Source: Haloferula sp. BvORR071 (GTDB lineage Bacteria > Verrucomicrobiota > Verrucomicrobiia > Verrucomicrobiales > Akkermansiaceae). Taken from it: a DNA stretch of 45,743 bases. Shown piece by piece: positions 16,241 to 27,451 of this stretch. Numbering within the stretch: position 1 is the first letter of the stretch; each line of letters opens with the position of its first letter. The notes under the pieces were generated by a model. It was not told where the DNA came from and searched no databases. It worked only from the letters and a program-made list of their open reading frames with translations. The translations under genes were made by a program, and so were the position numbers. The stretch is taken from positions 1-45,743 of the forward strand of contig NZ_BATP01000026.1 in NCBI RefSeq assembly GCF_000739615.1, given 5' to 3'.

Positions 16241-18829
16241 TTAGTGTTGGACCGCGAACTCCGGGCTGCAGACGATCAGATAGATGGCGAGCTTCAGCCG
16301 ACTCTCCGGCCACTCCCAGCCACTGCCGGGACCGATGCGGGCGAGCGCCTCGTGAATGACCTGGAATGACTCCGGCTCCAGCGTGCCACCGGTGAGCGCC
16401 AGATCGAGACGGCGGATCAAGGGGTCCGGGTCCAGTGGCTGCACATTCGGGTCCGGCTGCCCCACCGCGGCGGCAGGCACATTCAGCAGCCACTCCTGGT
16501 CGAGGTTCAAAAAGGTCCGGCGGTCATTGGTGGACGCGCCGTAGTCATACTGGGCCGTGATGTGATCCCAGAAGTAATTCGGCGCTGTGACCCCGGAGGC
16601 CGCATTGATGATCTGCAACTCCGGCGAGACCAGGCCCGCGGAAGCCAGCGCGCCCGGCGGCGTGTAGCTGGGCAGGTAGAAATTGAAGACACTCGGCGGA
16701 TTGAAGGGCTCCTGCACGTGGTCCTGATCGTGATTCGAGAGGTAGTACCAACCGGCCTGCGTGCTCGCGTTGAAAGCCCGCGCGACGTTCACGACTTTCA
16801 GGAAGGGCTCGCGCAGCTTGCCAAAGGTTGGGTCTGCGATCTTCGCGGCATCGCGTGCCTCGGGATCCAGCAGGATCGCCTTCACCGTCCGCGCCATGTC
16901 ACCCCGCGGCGCGGCATTGAAGGCAGCGCTCACCCGCGCAATGTAGGCGGGCGAGGGATTGGATGTCACCAGCCGCTGGATCAATTGCTTGCCGATGAAG
17001 GGGCCGACATTCGGGTGATTAAAGAGATTCGAGATCGCCGCGTTCACATCGGCCATCGTTGCGGTGCCGGTGCTGCCCGGGCTTGCCGTGCGCGCCGGGG
17101 TGGTCGCTCCCAAAAGCAGCGTCTTGGGGCCGAGATCATGCTCGGCATCGAAGCCCTTCATTGGCAGCGTGAAGTCGCCATCCCAAGATGCGAAGGGCGC
17201 CGGCTGGCCATTGACCAAGCCGCCGTACGAGAGCCCGGTGAAAACCCGCGCAAACTCGGTGATGTTCGAGTTGTCGTAAGTGGGGATCGGGTTGCCCTGG
17301 GGGTCCAGCTTGCGCGTGCCATCCGGGTTGAGCATCCACAGGCCGATGCTGAAGAGCTGCATGACCTCCCGCGCGTAGTTCTCATCCGGGAAAGTCCGGG
17401 TCACCGGGTTCGCCTTGCGATTGTCCAAGTAGCTCAGGTAGTTCCCCATGCAGGGATGCAGGGTCACATCGCGCAAGAGGTTCTCGAAGTTGCCGAAGCC
17501 ATTCTCTAACAGCTTGTCGTAGAAGTGGGTCATCGCCGCCGGCTCCACGCCGATCCGCTCCATGCGCTCGCTGATCACGAAGATCTGGGCCAGCGCGAAG
17601 CCAACGCGCTGCCGCAGTGGATCGGGCAATTGCCCGGTGGCGGCATCCGGCCGCAGCTTTGGCACGCCCATCGCTCGGCCCCACCAGGCGTTCATCTTGC
17701 GATCGTTCCAGATATTCGCGCTGCCCGGCTGCTCGTTCTGCCAATTGACCATCGGCGTCAGGCGGCCGACCGGGCGGGTGAACTGGTCATCGATCCAAGC
17801 CTCGAAGCCCATCGACATCACTTCCTCCACGTTCTCGGGGATCTGGTCGGGGTCAGCCGCGGAATCCTGGTCAGGCCCGAAGGCCGCTTGGATCAGGAAG
17901 CGCGCCGCTTCCTTTGGCGAAGGGCCGCTGCTTGCCGTCTGGTTGTTGATCGAGACGCTGTCGGAGATCGTGCCGCCCAAGGTATAACCCGTGCCCGCAA
18001 GCGCGGTGAGTACGACCGTCTCCGTGCTTTCCTCATCGTCCGCGTCCTCGACAGGGACGACCTTCACAAAAGCTTCGTTCTGTCCTGCGGCGAAGGCCAC
18101 CGAGCCGGTCGCGGAAGGCGTGTAGTCCACGCCATTGGTCGCAGTTCCGCCCAAGGAAAAGTTCACCGTCAGCGGCTTGAGGCCACCGCTGCGTCGCAGC
18201 ACGAAAACCGCGGGATCCGGCCAGCGCTCCCAGCAGTTGTCATCATAGACGGAAACGGTGATCGTGTTCGTGGCAGTCAGTCCGGCGCTGATCCGCTGCG
18301 AGTCCGTCTGCGAGAAGCGCCCAGTGCGGTTGGTCGTGGGATTGAAGCCCACCAGTGCCTCCTCCCAGTCGCTTACGCCGTCGCCATCGCTATCGAGGTC
18401 CGAAGGCTGGAGCTTGAAGTAGGCACTTGGACCGCCCGCCGGCAGGCTCCGGGACATCGGCCCATTGGTCCCCGGGATGTTTCCCGGTAGCGGCGTCCAG
18501 CTTGTCAGATCAGTGCTACTAAGGATCTCGTAGCGCTTGCCCGCCACGCCCTGCCACTGCAGCAAGGATTGCCCGCCCGAACGATCCAACTCCACCTTCG
18601 GCCAGGACTTCGGATCAAGCGGATTGGTCCCTGCCAGGCTTTCGTTGAGATTGCTCCAGCCGTCCTTGTCGGCATCGGCCGCGGCGGATAGGCCGGACGC
18701 GCCGAAATACATTTCCCACACATCGCTCTGCGAGTTGCCGTTCCCATCAATGGCAAAGCTGGTCGACGGCAGGAGCGCGGCGAAGGCGATGAGAGGCGAC
18801 AGCCCGGTCTTCATGGGACCAGATTGCAT
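16241..18829 (-). CDS. DUF1800 protein with N-terminal calcium-type repeats and a Calx-beta domain
   Basis: An 862-residue secreted protein. The signal peptide is MKTGLSPLIAFAALLPSTSFA; AAGGG 5-8 nt upstream favours ATG 18829 over ATG 18814. The N-terminal 170 residues carry DxDxDG-type loops (DGNGNSQSDVWEMYFG, DADKDGWSNLNESLAGTNP, DLDSDGDGVSDWEEALVG) as in thrombospondin type 3 or EF-hand repeats. Residues about 195-295 form a Calx-beta-like domain (NGVDYTPSATGSVAFAAG). From about 305 to the end is DUF1800, with FLIQAAFGP, FEAWIDDQF, NFENLLRDVTLHPCMGNYL, ENYAREVMQLFSIGL and YLIVCSPEFAVQH. DUF1800 function is unknown; it is nearly always paired with DUF1501. Confidence 0.92.
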   Translation of the reverse strand: MQSGPMKTGLSPLIAFAALLPSTSFAIDGNGNSQSDVWEMYFGASGLSAAADADKDGWSNLNESLAGTNPLDPKSWPKVELDRSGGQSLLQWQGVAGKRYEILSSTDLTSWTPLPGNIPGTNGPMSRSLPAGGPSAYFKLQPSDLDSDGDGVSDWEEALVGFNPTTNRTGRFSQTDSQRISAGLTATNTITVSVYDDNCWERWPDPAVFVLRRSGGLKPLTVNFSLGGTATNGVDYTPSATGSVAFAAGQNEAFVKVVPVEDADDEESTETVVLTALAGTGYTLGGTISDSVSINNQTASSGPSPKEAARFLIQAAFGPDQDSAADPDQIPENVEEVMSMGFEAWIDDQFTRPVGRLTPMVNWQNEQPGSANIWNDRKMNAWWGRAMGVPKLRPDAATGQLPDPLRQRVGFALAQIFVISERMERIGVEPAAMTHFYDKLLENGFGNFENLLRDVTLHPCMGNYLSYLDNRKANPVTRTFPDENYAREVMQLFSIGLWMLNPDGTRKLDPQGNPIPTYDNSNITEFARVFTGLSYGGLVNGQPAPFASWDGDFTLPMKGFDAEHDLGPKTLLLGATTPARTASPGSTGTATMADVNAAISNLFNHPNVGPFIGKQLIQRLVTSNPSPAYIARVSAAFNAAPRGDMARTVKAILLDPEARDAAKIADPTFGKLREPFLKVVNVARAFNASTQAGWYYLSNHDQDHVQEPFNPPSVFNFYLPSYTPPGALASAGLVSPELQIINAASGVTAPNYFWDHITAQYDYGASTNDRRTFLNLDQEWLLNVPAAAVGQPDPNVQPLDPDPLIRRLDLALTGGTLEPESFQVIHEALARIGPGSGWEWPESRLKLAIYLIVCSPEFAVQH

Positions 18830-19041
18830 TGACCCTTAAGCCAAAACAAGCCTTCCGCATGTCCTGACATCCGAAGAAAGCGAATATATTCACCAAGAAA
18901 TAAAACCTCGTCATTTACATTTTAACTATATCGACGCGTTCGGCATTTCGAATGGCGATAAGCGAGGTTTGGGATTCAGGCTCCGCGAGAACCACCAGAA
19001 ACCTACTGCAATAGATCCAGGATCCCCGAGGGCCGCAGCAC

Positions 19042-21033
<1,992 letters not shown>

Positions 21034-21059
21034 TCGACGGTCGCGGGACGTATTGCACC

Positions 21060-21896
21060 ATGACCAAGTTGCTCATTCCACGCAAAGACTGGATCTTCAT
21101 CCCATTGCTTATGCTATTGGGTTTGGTCGCTCCTGTATCGGGCGTGAACCAAGCATGGGTTGACGAGCAACAAGAGCAAATCGAGGCGATCCCTGAGTCT
21201 CCCAGCATCGATGACTTACGATTGCTGGCCACTCTAGCTGTTCACAAATCAAGTGAGGATCCTCTGGCTCGGCCGGTGGGCGAGGCAGCTTGGTCGAAAT
21301 TGTCCTCCACTCCAGATTTTGCGGATCGACTACTCAAAGAAATTCTGGAAGCGCGGACAAAATCGAGAGCCGGAGGCGGGGATTCCGTAGACTACGACCG
21401 GAAACGCTGTTGGATAATCAACGACGTGGGCAAGCTGTCCGACTACCGCTCCATCCGGGTTTTGGGAGAGTTCCTTTCAGATACGGAAGTGCCAGGAGTG
21501 ATCGGCGAAGCTGCCGGTGGGCCTTCCAATGCCCGACTGGCCGCCCGATCCTTGGAACAACTGCTGGAGAACCCGCCGACTCATGAAGACAAATCGCGGG
21601 ATTCGGATGATGATCTCGTATCCTGGCAACTCTGGTACGAGCAGCTGAAAGCAGGTAACCGCAGCTTCCGTCTCAAAGGTGATCCTCAAGAGTATAGCCT
21701 GAATGGGCCCGCTACTGCGGCAATCACTCCGGCTGGCACACGGGCCGCGCGTTCAAATCCAAGGATTGCTCCCACCGCGCCCGGGAGCGCTCCTTCTACC
21801 AATGCCCCTGCTGGACGGTGGCCCGGCGTGGCACTCGCGGCTGCCTGCTGCGTGCTGCTCTTCGCCGCGTTCAAGGTTCTACGCCCCCGCCGCTAG
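21060..21896 (+). CDS. Membrane-anchored protein of unknown function with signal and C-terminal transmembrane segment
   Basis: A 278-residue product. An N-terminal hydrophobic stretch (WIFIPLLMLLGLVAPVSG) is probably a signal peptide. A helical periplasmic part follows (residues 30-205, including DYRSIRVLGEFLSD, VIGEAAGG and LAARSLEQLLENPP, which look like one HEAT-like repeat), then a Pro/Ala/Thr-rich linker and a final transmembrane helix GVALAAACCVLLFAAFKVL with an Arg-rich tail. Topology is thus periplasmic body with C-terminal anchor. Codon use is less GC-rich than its neighbours. No family recognised. It starts 26 nt from the divergent recQ start. Confidence 0.7.
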   Translation: MTKLLIPRKDWIFIPLLMLLGLVAPVSGVNQAWVDEQQEQIEAIPESPSIDDLRLLATLAVHKSSEDPLARPVGEAAWSKLSSTPDFADRLLKEILEARTKSRAGGGDSVDYDRKRCWIINDVGKLSDYRSIRVLGEFLSDTEVPGVIGEAAGGPSNARLAARSLEQLLENPPTHEDKSRDSDDDLVSWQLWYEQLKAGNRSFRLKGDPQEYSLNGPATAAITPAGTRAARSNPRIAPTAPGSAPSTNAPAGRWPGVALAAACCVLLFAAFKVLRPRR

Positions 21897-21914
21897 CCAG
21901 TCTGCCCACTGCGA

Positions 21915-22622
21915 CTACTTCCGCGTCATCCCCGGCGGCAGCTCATCCTTGGATGACTTCTTCGCGGGAGTGATCGTTCCAGGCTTTGCCGGAGCAGGGG
22001 CCGGACTCGGGTTTGCCTTGGCAGCGGCCTTGGCGTCTGCCAGCCCGTCGACGACCCGCTTCATCTCCGTCAGCGTCTGTAGGGTCAGCTCGGTATATTG
22101 GGTGCCGACGGCTTTCTGCTTCGCGATGACCGTTTGCACTTCCGGCGACTTCACCGATTTTCCGGAATCGAGAAGCGTGATGATCTGCTGATCCAGTCCG
22201 TCGAGCTGCTTGGCCTCTTCATACATCGCAATCACCGGAGTGGCGAGGGCCTTGGTCTCGGGGTCGAGCAGCATAGCAGCCACCTCGGGCTTCAGGACAT
22301 GGATTTCCTTCCATGCGGCGGCGCGCTCCACGGCAGCCGTTTTCCGGTGCTCAGCCAGTTCCGCGGCAGAGGCGGGCGGCTTCCCATTTTTCGGATTGCG
22401 TAGAGTCAAGCCCTCGCCATTGACCTTTATCAGGCGTGAGTACTGCTGGAGAAGTAGTCCCACCGGCTTCACCGCGAGCTGTTCCTTGGTATATTGCCAC
22501 CCTGCGGGAGCTGGCGGCAATGTCGGAGCTGGCGGCGGCTCCTGTCCCGCAGCGGAGGCAATGGCCGCGAGGGCGACGAAGAAAAACGGGACCGGACGAA
22601 GCAGGTGGGACAGCAGGGACAT
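21915..22622 (-). CDS. Secreted alpha-helical protein of unknown function
   Basis: A 235-residue product with a signal peptide (PVPFFFVALAAIASAAGQ). A Pro-rich segment comes first, then a helical core with many charged and Leu residues (about 45-190), including KPVGLLLQQYSRLIKVNGEG and LDQQIITLLDSGKSVKSPE, and an Ala/Pro/Lys-rich tail ending SSKDELPPGMTRK. It converges on the preceding plus-strand membrane protein gene, with 18 nt between stops. I see no enzyme motif and do not recognise the family. Confidence 0.65.
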   Translation of the reverse strand: MSLLSHLLRPVPFFFVALAAIASAAGQEPPPAPTLPPAPAGWQYTKEQLAVKPVGLLLQQYSRLIKVNGEGLTLRNPKNGKPPASAAELAEHRKTAAVERAAAWKEIHVLKPEVAAMLLDPETKALATPVIAMYEEAKQLDGLDQQIITLLDSGKSVKSPEVQTVIAKQKAVGTQYTELTLQTLTEMKRVVDGLADAKAAAKANPSPAPAPAKPGTITPAKKSSKDELPPGMTRK

Positions 22623-22729
22623 GACCTCGCTATATCACGGGCAAGTCGACATTCAATATTTTCGCAGTGACGGATCCAGAAGCCACGCCCGCTCTTGCCC
22701 CCGCGCCCATCCCACTCCAGCATCTCACC

Positions 22730-23071
22730 ATGCCGCGCTTCATCGCCAATGCCGATTACGAGGACAAGGACAGCCACCCGATCAATCTGGAACCCGGGGA
22801 CGAGGTGACCGTCGGCCCTGTAGACCGCGCCTGGCCGGGCTGGGTCTGGGCGGAGGATGACAAGGGCAACGACGGCTACGTGCCGGAGGAAATCCTCGAG
22901 CCGCTCGGCGAGGGCCGCTTCGCCGCGATGGAGGGCTTCGATCCCACCGTGCTGGTGATCAAGCGCGGCGATGAGCTGGAGTCGCTCAAGCAGATCCACG
23001 GCTGGCACTGGTGCCGGACCACCGAGGGCAAGGAGGGCTGGGTCGCCGGCTACCTGCTGCGTCCCGCTTGA
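22730..23071 (+). CDS. Double SH3-like domain protein
   Basis: A 113-residue product from ATG 22730; an in-frame GTG at 22667 would add 21 mostly Ala/Pro residues. Residues 1-58 and 60-113 are two variant SH3 domains: ADYEDKDSHPINLEPGDEVTV with WVWAEDDKGNDGYVPEEIL, and VLVIKRGDELESLKQI with HWCRTTEGKEGWVAGYLL. The ALYDY, Trp and GYVP positions of SH3 folds are easy to see in both. No signal peptide is present, so it is probably cytoplasmic, binding a peptide or partner protein. No partner can be named from the context. Confidence 0.75.
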   Translation: MPRFIANADYEDKDSHPINLEPGDEVTVGPVDRAWPGWVWAEDDKGNDGYVPEEILEPLGEGRFAAMEGFDPTVLVIKRGDELESLKQIHGWHWCRTTEGKEGWVAGYLLRPA

Positions 23072-23112
23072 TCATTGCATCCACCCCCCGCGAATCCCTA
23101 CCTGCCCAAGCC

Positions 23113-23661
23113 ATGAAACTACTGTTGTTCGCGTTCAGCTCGCTGCTTCTCACCCTCGCCTCCGGCTTCGCCCAGACGACGCCGCAGGAGATGACCAAGG
23201 CCTATTACGATGCCCAGAAGGCGAAGGATTTCGATGCTCTGGCCAAGCTCTTCGACCCGGCCGAGCTGAAGGCCTTCCGGACCAAGCTGGACTTCCTGAC
23301 CGATCTGCCGGACGAGGACGGCGCCGCGGTCATCACTGCCTTCTTCGGTGAAGAGGCGACCAAGGAAAGCGTCAAGAAGCTCGATGACCTCGGCTTCTTC
23401 GCCACCTTCCTCAAGAGCGCCGCAGGCGCGGGAGAAGATGCGGGCGGCACGATGCCCGACGACGTGAAGGTCGTCGGCGAAGTGAAGGAAGGCGAAGACC
23501 GCATCCACGTGGTCACCCGCTGCAAGACCGGAGCCGGCGAGTTGCAGGTGGAGTCCATGGAAGTGATGTCCTTCAAGAAGATCGGCGATGCGTGGAAGGC
23601 CCAGCTCAGCGGGGCCATGGCCGCCCTGCCCGCCCAAGTGCGCCAGTCCTTCGGCAAGTAA
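23113..23661 (+). CDS. Secreted DUF3887-like small protein
   Basis: A 182-residue product from ATG 23113, chosen because it begins a signal peptide (MKLLLFAFSSLLLTLASGFA). The mature part starts TTPQEMTKAYYDAQKAKDFDALAKLFDPAELKAF, the pattern of NTF2-like, DUF3887-type domains where a helix pair scores time spent or residue removed, followed by a sheet with VVGEVKEGEDRIHVVTRC and FKKIGDAWKAQLS. It lies 41 nt after the SH3 protein gene on the same strand and is followed by a strong hairpin terminator, so the two may share a transcript. Function unknown. Confidence 0.7.
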   Translation: MKLLLFAFSSLLLTLASGFAQTTPQEMTKAYYDAQKAKDFDALAKLFDPAELKAFRTKLDFLTDLPDEDGAAVITAFFGEEATKESVKKLDDLGFFATFLKSAAGAGEDAGGTMPDDVKVVGEVKEGEDRIHVVTRCKTGAGELQVESMEVMSFKKIGDAWKAQLSGAMAALPAQVRQSFGK

Positions 23662-23987
23662 GAAACCGAAATAACGCGGGCTCAATTCAGAGTCCGGACA
23701 AAAAAGCCGGGGCGGATGATCCACCCCGGCTTCGTTGTTTTCTCATCCTTGGATCAGGCGATCGATGCTTGCTCCTGAGTCTCGGCTGAACGGGCACAAG
23801 GCGCGGCTATCGCCCAACAAATCAAGGGAATCCCGCAATCGCATTACACGCGAACGCACTTGGTCGCGCCACGCTTGAACCGCATTTCCGCGGTCTCTTT
23901 TCTAACAGAATTTATCTGAAAGCCGGGGCACCGTTGCACCCTTCGTTCCATTCCCAATTGCGGGATGAGGTGTAAACAGCCGCAGTC
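23662..23987. other. Intergenic region with one terminator and no gene
   Basis: 326 nt between two plus-strand genes. Apart from the terminator at 23705-23733 I see no reading frame with a credible start or motif and no structured RNA. The last 90 nt before 23988 are relatively AT-rich and probably hold the promoter of the following gene; I cannot place it. Confidence 0.5.
23705..23733 (+). terminator. Hairpin terminator after the DUF3887-like gene
   Basis: AAGCCGGGG pairs with CCCCGGCTT. The stem continues inward through GGA/TCC with one C-A mismatch and a TGA loop; TTTT follows a few bases downstream. Confidence 0.7.
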
Positions 23988-25769
23988 ATGGCTCCACTCT
24001 CTCCTCGCCACGCCGTCACCGCCGCATCCGCAGCGCTTCTTCTCCTCACTGCCGCCGCCCATGCGGTGCAGCCCTTCGGGCACATCATCCGCAAGAACGA
24101 TGCGTCCCTGCCCGCCTTCACTTCCGCCGGCATGGCGACCCACGAGGGCTTCACCGGCGCCGCGTTCTACGCGAGCATGAACTTCCCCAACGGCGCGAAC
24201 ACCTATCCCGTCGCCGGCTTCGGTTACTTCGATCAAAACGCGGCCTTCAAGTGGGCAGCTTACATCGAGACCGGTCCGCTCGCCGGCTACTACCCCACCA
24301 TCGCCGGCCCGCTTCCCAGCAATCCCGCGAAGTACTTCGCCATCTACAACCTACCCGGCGGCAAGACCCGCGTCGGCGTCGGCAATGGCAGCACCTTGGC
24401 CAAGGACTTCGCCTACGAGTTCAGCCACACCGCCAACCCCGACGAGACTGTCACCGCCTTGGCCCCGGGCGACAAGATCCTGCAACTGATGGACCAGGGC
24501 AGCACCCTCTCGCTGGTGTCCTTCACCCCGAACGGAAACCTCGACATCAGCAAGAACTACTCGAGCCCGCTGTTCCTGCCCGCGGTGGCAGCAGGAGAGG
24601 ACGATCCGCAGTTCGCCTCCATCTCCAGCATCGCCGATGGCTCCGGTCACTACGTCTGCGTCCAGAACTCGAGCAACGGCGTCGCGAATACTTTCATCCT
24701 CATCAATCTCGATGGCGCTGGTGCGGTCCGCTGGGCGCGGACCTTCGCGGTCAATGCGGGCACCAGCACGCTCAGCCTTAGTCCCGCACTGCATCCGGCA
24801 CCGGATGGCTCCTACATCCTGACGCTGACCGAGACCGGCTTCGACCTCGGCACCTTCACCTACAACCAGAAGACGCACCTGATCAAATTCAACGCGAATG
24901 GTAGCAAGGCCTGGGCCACCTCCATCACGGGCGCATCGTTGAATGTGGATCTCTATTCCCCGAATGGCAACGATGTCTGGCTTACCGGCTCGAAGGTCGA
25001 CCTCTCCGGCGGCTCGGCCACTTCCCAGCCACTCGCCGTGCGTCTCAGCAATGCCACCGGACAGATCGCGGCCGAGTTCCGCCCCTCCATCTCAGCCGGA
25101 GTCGGTGCCATGGCCTACATGATCGCCGTCAATGCCGACGCCGCTTACTTCAACATTTACGATACCGCATCGCCGACCCGCTCGCTCGTCGCCAAGGTGC
25201 CCGCTGGCACCAACACCGTCCAAGGTTTCGTCCGCAACGACACCTTCAACAACGGTGCCATGCTCTCCATGCGCGACACCACCGGCACCCTCTCCTCGGA
25301 GTTCGGCGATGGCCTGAGGGTCATCGGCTACAACCCGAGCTTCCAATCGGTGATCGCCGCATGCCCGGACTACGCCGCGAACACGATCACCCTCCTGCCC
25401 GCCGCACTCACCGCACAGGCCCTCACCATCGATCCGCAGGCCACCACCATCACGGCCACCGCGCGGACCACGACGCTCACTCCGGTCACGCTGCCGATCC
25501 ACGCGCTCGCCCTGAAGATTGATCCCTACCAAGCGAGCTCGGCACCGCTCAAGCTGGCAGTGACCACCACGCGCAATGCAGCCGGGAACCTCTTGATCGG
25601 GTTCACTGCCCAGGCCGGGGTGAAATACACCCTCCTCCACTCGCCCGACATGGTTGCGCCCTTCCAGGCCATCCAGACCCTCAATGGCACCGGAGCCCCC
25701 GCGACCTTCACCATCACCGACCTCTCCGCGCGCAAGGGCTTCTTCAAAATCAGCGACGACAATCCCTGA
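23988..25769 (+). CDS. Large secreted beta-rich protein of unknown function
   Basis: A 593-residue product with a signal peptide (VTAASAALLLLTAAAHAVQ). Mature sequence is rich in Gly, Thr, Ser and Asn, with repeated blade-like stretches such as FILINLDGAGAVRWARTF, HLIKFNANGSKAWATSI and LTLTETGFDLGTF. These resemble the WD/NHL or DUF5074-like beta-propellers that report on streams of values. The last 70 residues (GVKYTLLHSPDMVAPFQAI, then ITDLSARKGFFKI) match a C-terminal module I associate with secreted proteins of this phylum: a Y-x-L-x-x-S-x-D strand and a terminal FFKI/YFKI. Function not recognised. A perfect terminator follows. Confidence 0.75.
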   Translation: MAPLSPRHAVTAASAALLLLTAAAHAVQPFGHIIRKNDASLPAFTSAGMATHEGFTGAAFYASMNFPNGANTYPVAGFGYFDQNAAFKWAAYIETGPLAGYYPTIAGPLPSNPAKYFAIYNLPGGKTRVGVGNGSTLAKDFAYEFSHTANPDETVTALAPGDKILQLMDQGSTLSLVSFTPNGNLDISKNYSSPLFLPAVAAGEDDPQFASISSIADGSGHYVCVQNSSNGVANTFILINLDGAGAVRWARTFAVNAGTSTLSLSPALHPAPDGSYILTLTETGFDLGTFTYNQKTHLIKFNANGSKAWATSITGASLNVDLYSPNGNDVWLTGSKVDLSGGSATSQPLAVRLSNATGQIAAEFRPSISAGVGAMAYMIAVNADAAYFNIYDTASPTRSLVAKVPAGTNTVQGFVRNDTFNNGAMLSMRDTTGTLSSEFGDGLRVIGYNPSFQSVIAACPDYAANTITLLPAALTAQALTIDPQATTITATARTTTLTPVTLPIHALALKIDPYQASSAPLKLAVTTTRNAAGNLLIGFTAQAGVKYTLLHSPDMVAPFQAIQTLNGTGAPATFTITDLSARKGFFKISDDNP

Positions 25770-25781
25770 GCGATACGACAA

Positions 25782-25812
25782 AAGCCGGAGCGGATGGTCC
25801 GCTCCGGCTTTG
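25782..25812. terminator. Perfect-stem bidirectional terminator
   Basis: A perfect 14-bp stem (AAAGCCGGAGCGGA, 25782-25795, with its complement at 25799-25812) with a 3-nt loop lies between the convergent secreted-protein and DUF4394 genes. A/T ends on both arms suit termination in both directions. The design matches the terminator at 23705. Confidence 0.75.
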
Positions 25813-25841
25813 CTATCTACGAACTGCAGCTACCAAGGAAA

Positions 25842-26672
25842 TCAATTCGCCACCGACCCCAAGGCCGTCAGCCCGCTGATCGGATAAGGCCCGCCGATCT
25901 TGCCGACCAAGGTGACGGCACCTGTGCCAAGATTGATGGTATAAAGCGCGGCCCGCTTCGACTTCCCATACCTCAGCTTGAGTTGCAGGCTGGCAAAGGC
26001 GGCACCGCTGCCCGCGATGTCGAAGCCCACCGTGTCGGTGGTGTTCACGCCCAGCGAGCCCACGGTCACCAGCGTGCCGTTGTTCGGCGGATTCTGGATC
26101 ACCAGTGCGTCGCGCGCGGCATCGATATCGTAGAGCGTGGTGGTGAGCGGAGCAGGGCTCACGCTATTGGTGTAGGCAGCCCCCGCGACCAGAGGTGCCA
26201 ATCCAGCATCACCGTAGGCCAGGTTGACATCCGCAGGCGTGATGGCGACTCCCGTGTCCGGATGGACCCGCAAGTTCTGGCCGGTATTGCTCACGATCCG
26301 GATCCGGTCGACCACCGGATTGAAATCAAAACCGAAGCGCGTGCCCCTAAGAGCCGGGGTGAAAGCAGTCGTCCCCACCGCTGTGGCGGCCCCCGTGGTC
26401 GTATTAATGGTGTAGATCCGGCTACTACTGCTGAGAGCATAGAGACCACCGGTCGCAGGCCGCCGGTCGATGCCCAGCAGCTTCTCACCCTTCGCCAGAC
26501 CAGTCACCTTGAGCACCTCGACATTGCCCGGGCTGGTGGAGACGAAGAAGACCAATTTGTTCTGCGGCGCGAGGCCTACCAATTGTTCCTGCGCCATGGC
26601 GGGCGCGATGCCAGCGGCCAACAAAGCCGGTAGCAGCACCGGGCGGAGAAGGGAACGAATCAACGCATTCAT
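25842..26672 (-). CDS. DUF4394 secreted protein
   Basis: A 276-residue exported protein with a signal peptide (LLPALLAAGIAPAMAQE). The mature domain fits DUF4394, a beta-propeller-like domain: LVGLAPQNKLVFFVST, LLGIDRRPATGGLYALSSSSRIYTINTTTG, GTRFGFDFNPVVDRIRIVSNTGQNLRVHPDTG, LYDIDAARDALVIQNPPNNGTLVTVGSLGV and ISGLTALGSV at the end. The block FDFNPxVDRIRIVS is characteristic. Function of the family is unknown. The gene is convergent with the preceding secreted protein and divergent from an L,D-transpeptidase, 192 nt away. Confidence 0.87.
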   Translation of the reverse strand: MNALIRSLLRPVLLPALLAAGIAPAMAQEQLVGLAPQNKLVFFVSTSPGNVEVLKVTGLAKGEKLLGIDRRPATGGLYALSSSSRIYTINTTTGAATAVGTTAFTPALRGTRFGFDFNPVVDRIRIVSNTGQNLRVHPDTGVAITPADVNLAYGDAGLAPLVAGAAYTNSVSPAPLTTTLYDIDAARDALVIQNPPNNGTLVTVGSLGVNTTDTVGFDIAGSGAAFASLQLKLRYGKSKRAALYTINLGTGAVTLVGKIGGPYPISGLTALGSVAN

Positions 26673-26864
26673 GGAATTTCCGTGGGGTTGGGATTTTTCG
26701 GCAAGTGTCCGATCCGCGAATCCGGAAGACGGACGATCGCCAACCTAACACCCGGAAGCATCCCTACCACGAAGTGGTGGAATGAAATTGCTATGGGGGC
26801 ATAGTGGCGGCCTTGGGGTTGACGACCGCCGCCCTCTGGCCGATGGGGATGCCGTCGCCATTGC

Positions 26865-27386
26865 ATGAACTGGATCCACCGCACTTCCGCCCTGTTACTC
26901 CTGCCGCTCGCCGCCAGCTGCGCCCACATCCCTGAACTCGGTGCCCTCGCCGACCACGGGGGCACCCGCAACCGCAAAATCGTGGTGAAGCTCGGTGAGC
27001 AAAAGGCCTACCTCTACCATCAAAATGAGGTGGTCGCTGTCTCGCCAATCTCCTCAGGCCGCGAGGGCAGGCACACGCCAACCGGCCGCTACAGCGTGAT
27101 CGAGAAAGACATCGACCACCGCTCCTCCGTCTACGGCAACTACGTCCGCGACGGCAAGGTGGTGAAGCAGAACGTCGACATCCGCAAAGGCGAGCGCCCG
27201 CCCGGCAGCAAATTCGAGGGCGTGCCGATGCCTTATTTCCTGCGCTTCACCGGCGGCTACGGCCTCCACGCGGGAAATCTGCCGGGCTATCCGGCCTCCG
27301 CCGGCTGCGTCCGCCTGCCGAAGCGCCAGGCAAAGCGCTTCTACGACGCCGTCCGGCTCGGCACGCCCGTCACAGTCGAGCGCTGA
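26865..27386 (+). CDS. L,D-transpeptidase (YkuD domain) lipoprotein
   Basis: A 173-residue envelope enzyme. The N-terminus has a hydrophobic stretch and a lipobox LAASC (Cys19), so it is probably lipid-anchored. The YkuD domain starts at KIVVKLGEQKAYLYHQNE. It contains SSGREGRHTPTG, GVPMPYFLRFTGGYGLHAG with His135, and SAGCVRLP with the catalytic Cys148. Such enzymes make 3-3 peptidoglycan cross-links or attach proteins to peptidoglycan. A second member of the family is at 44338-45021. Confidence 0.9.
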   Translation: MNWIHRTSALLLLPLAASCAHIPELGALADHGGTRNRKIVVKLGEQKAYLYHQNEVVAVSPISSGREGRHTPTGRYSVIEKDIDHRSSVYGNYVRDGKVVKQNVDIRKGERPPGSKFEGVPMPYFLRFTGGYGLHAGNLPGYPASAGCVRLPKRQAKRFYDAVRLGTPVTVER

Positions 27387-27451
27387 GCGGGGGCCGCCCG
27401 AGCGCATTTTTCGGCTCGGATTCTCCCAAAAACCTGATTTTCAATAAGGCC

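Noticed and set aside
18830..19041. AT-rich gap upstream of DUF1800 as mobile or phage DNA
   Set aside because: Only about 200 nt, with no repeats at its ends and no integrase or att-like duplicate; more likely a promoter region.
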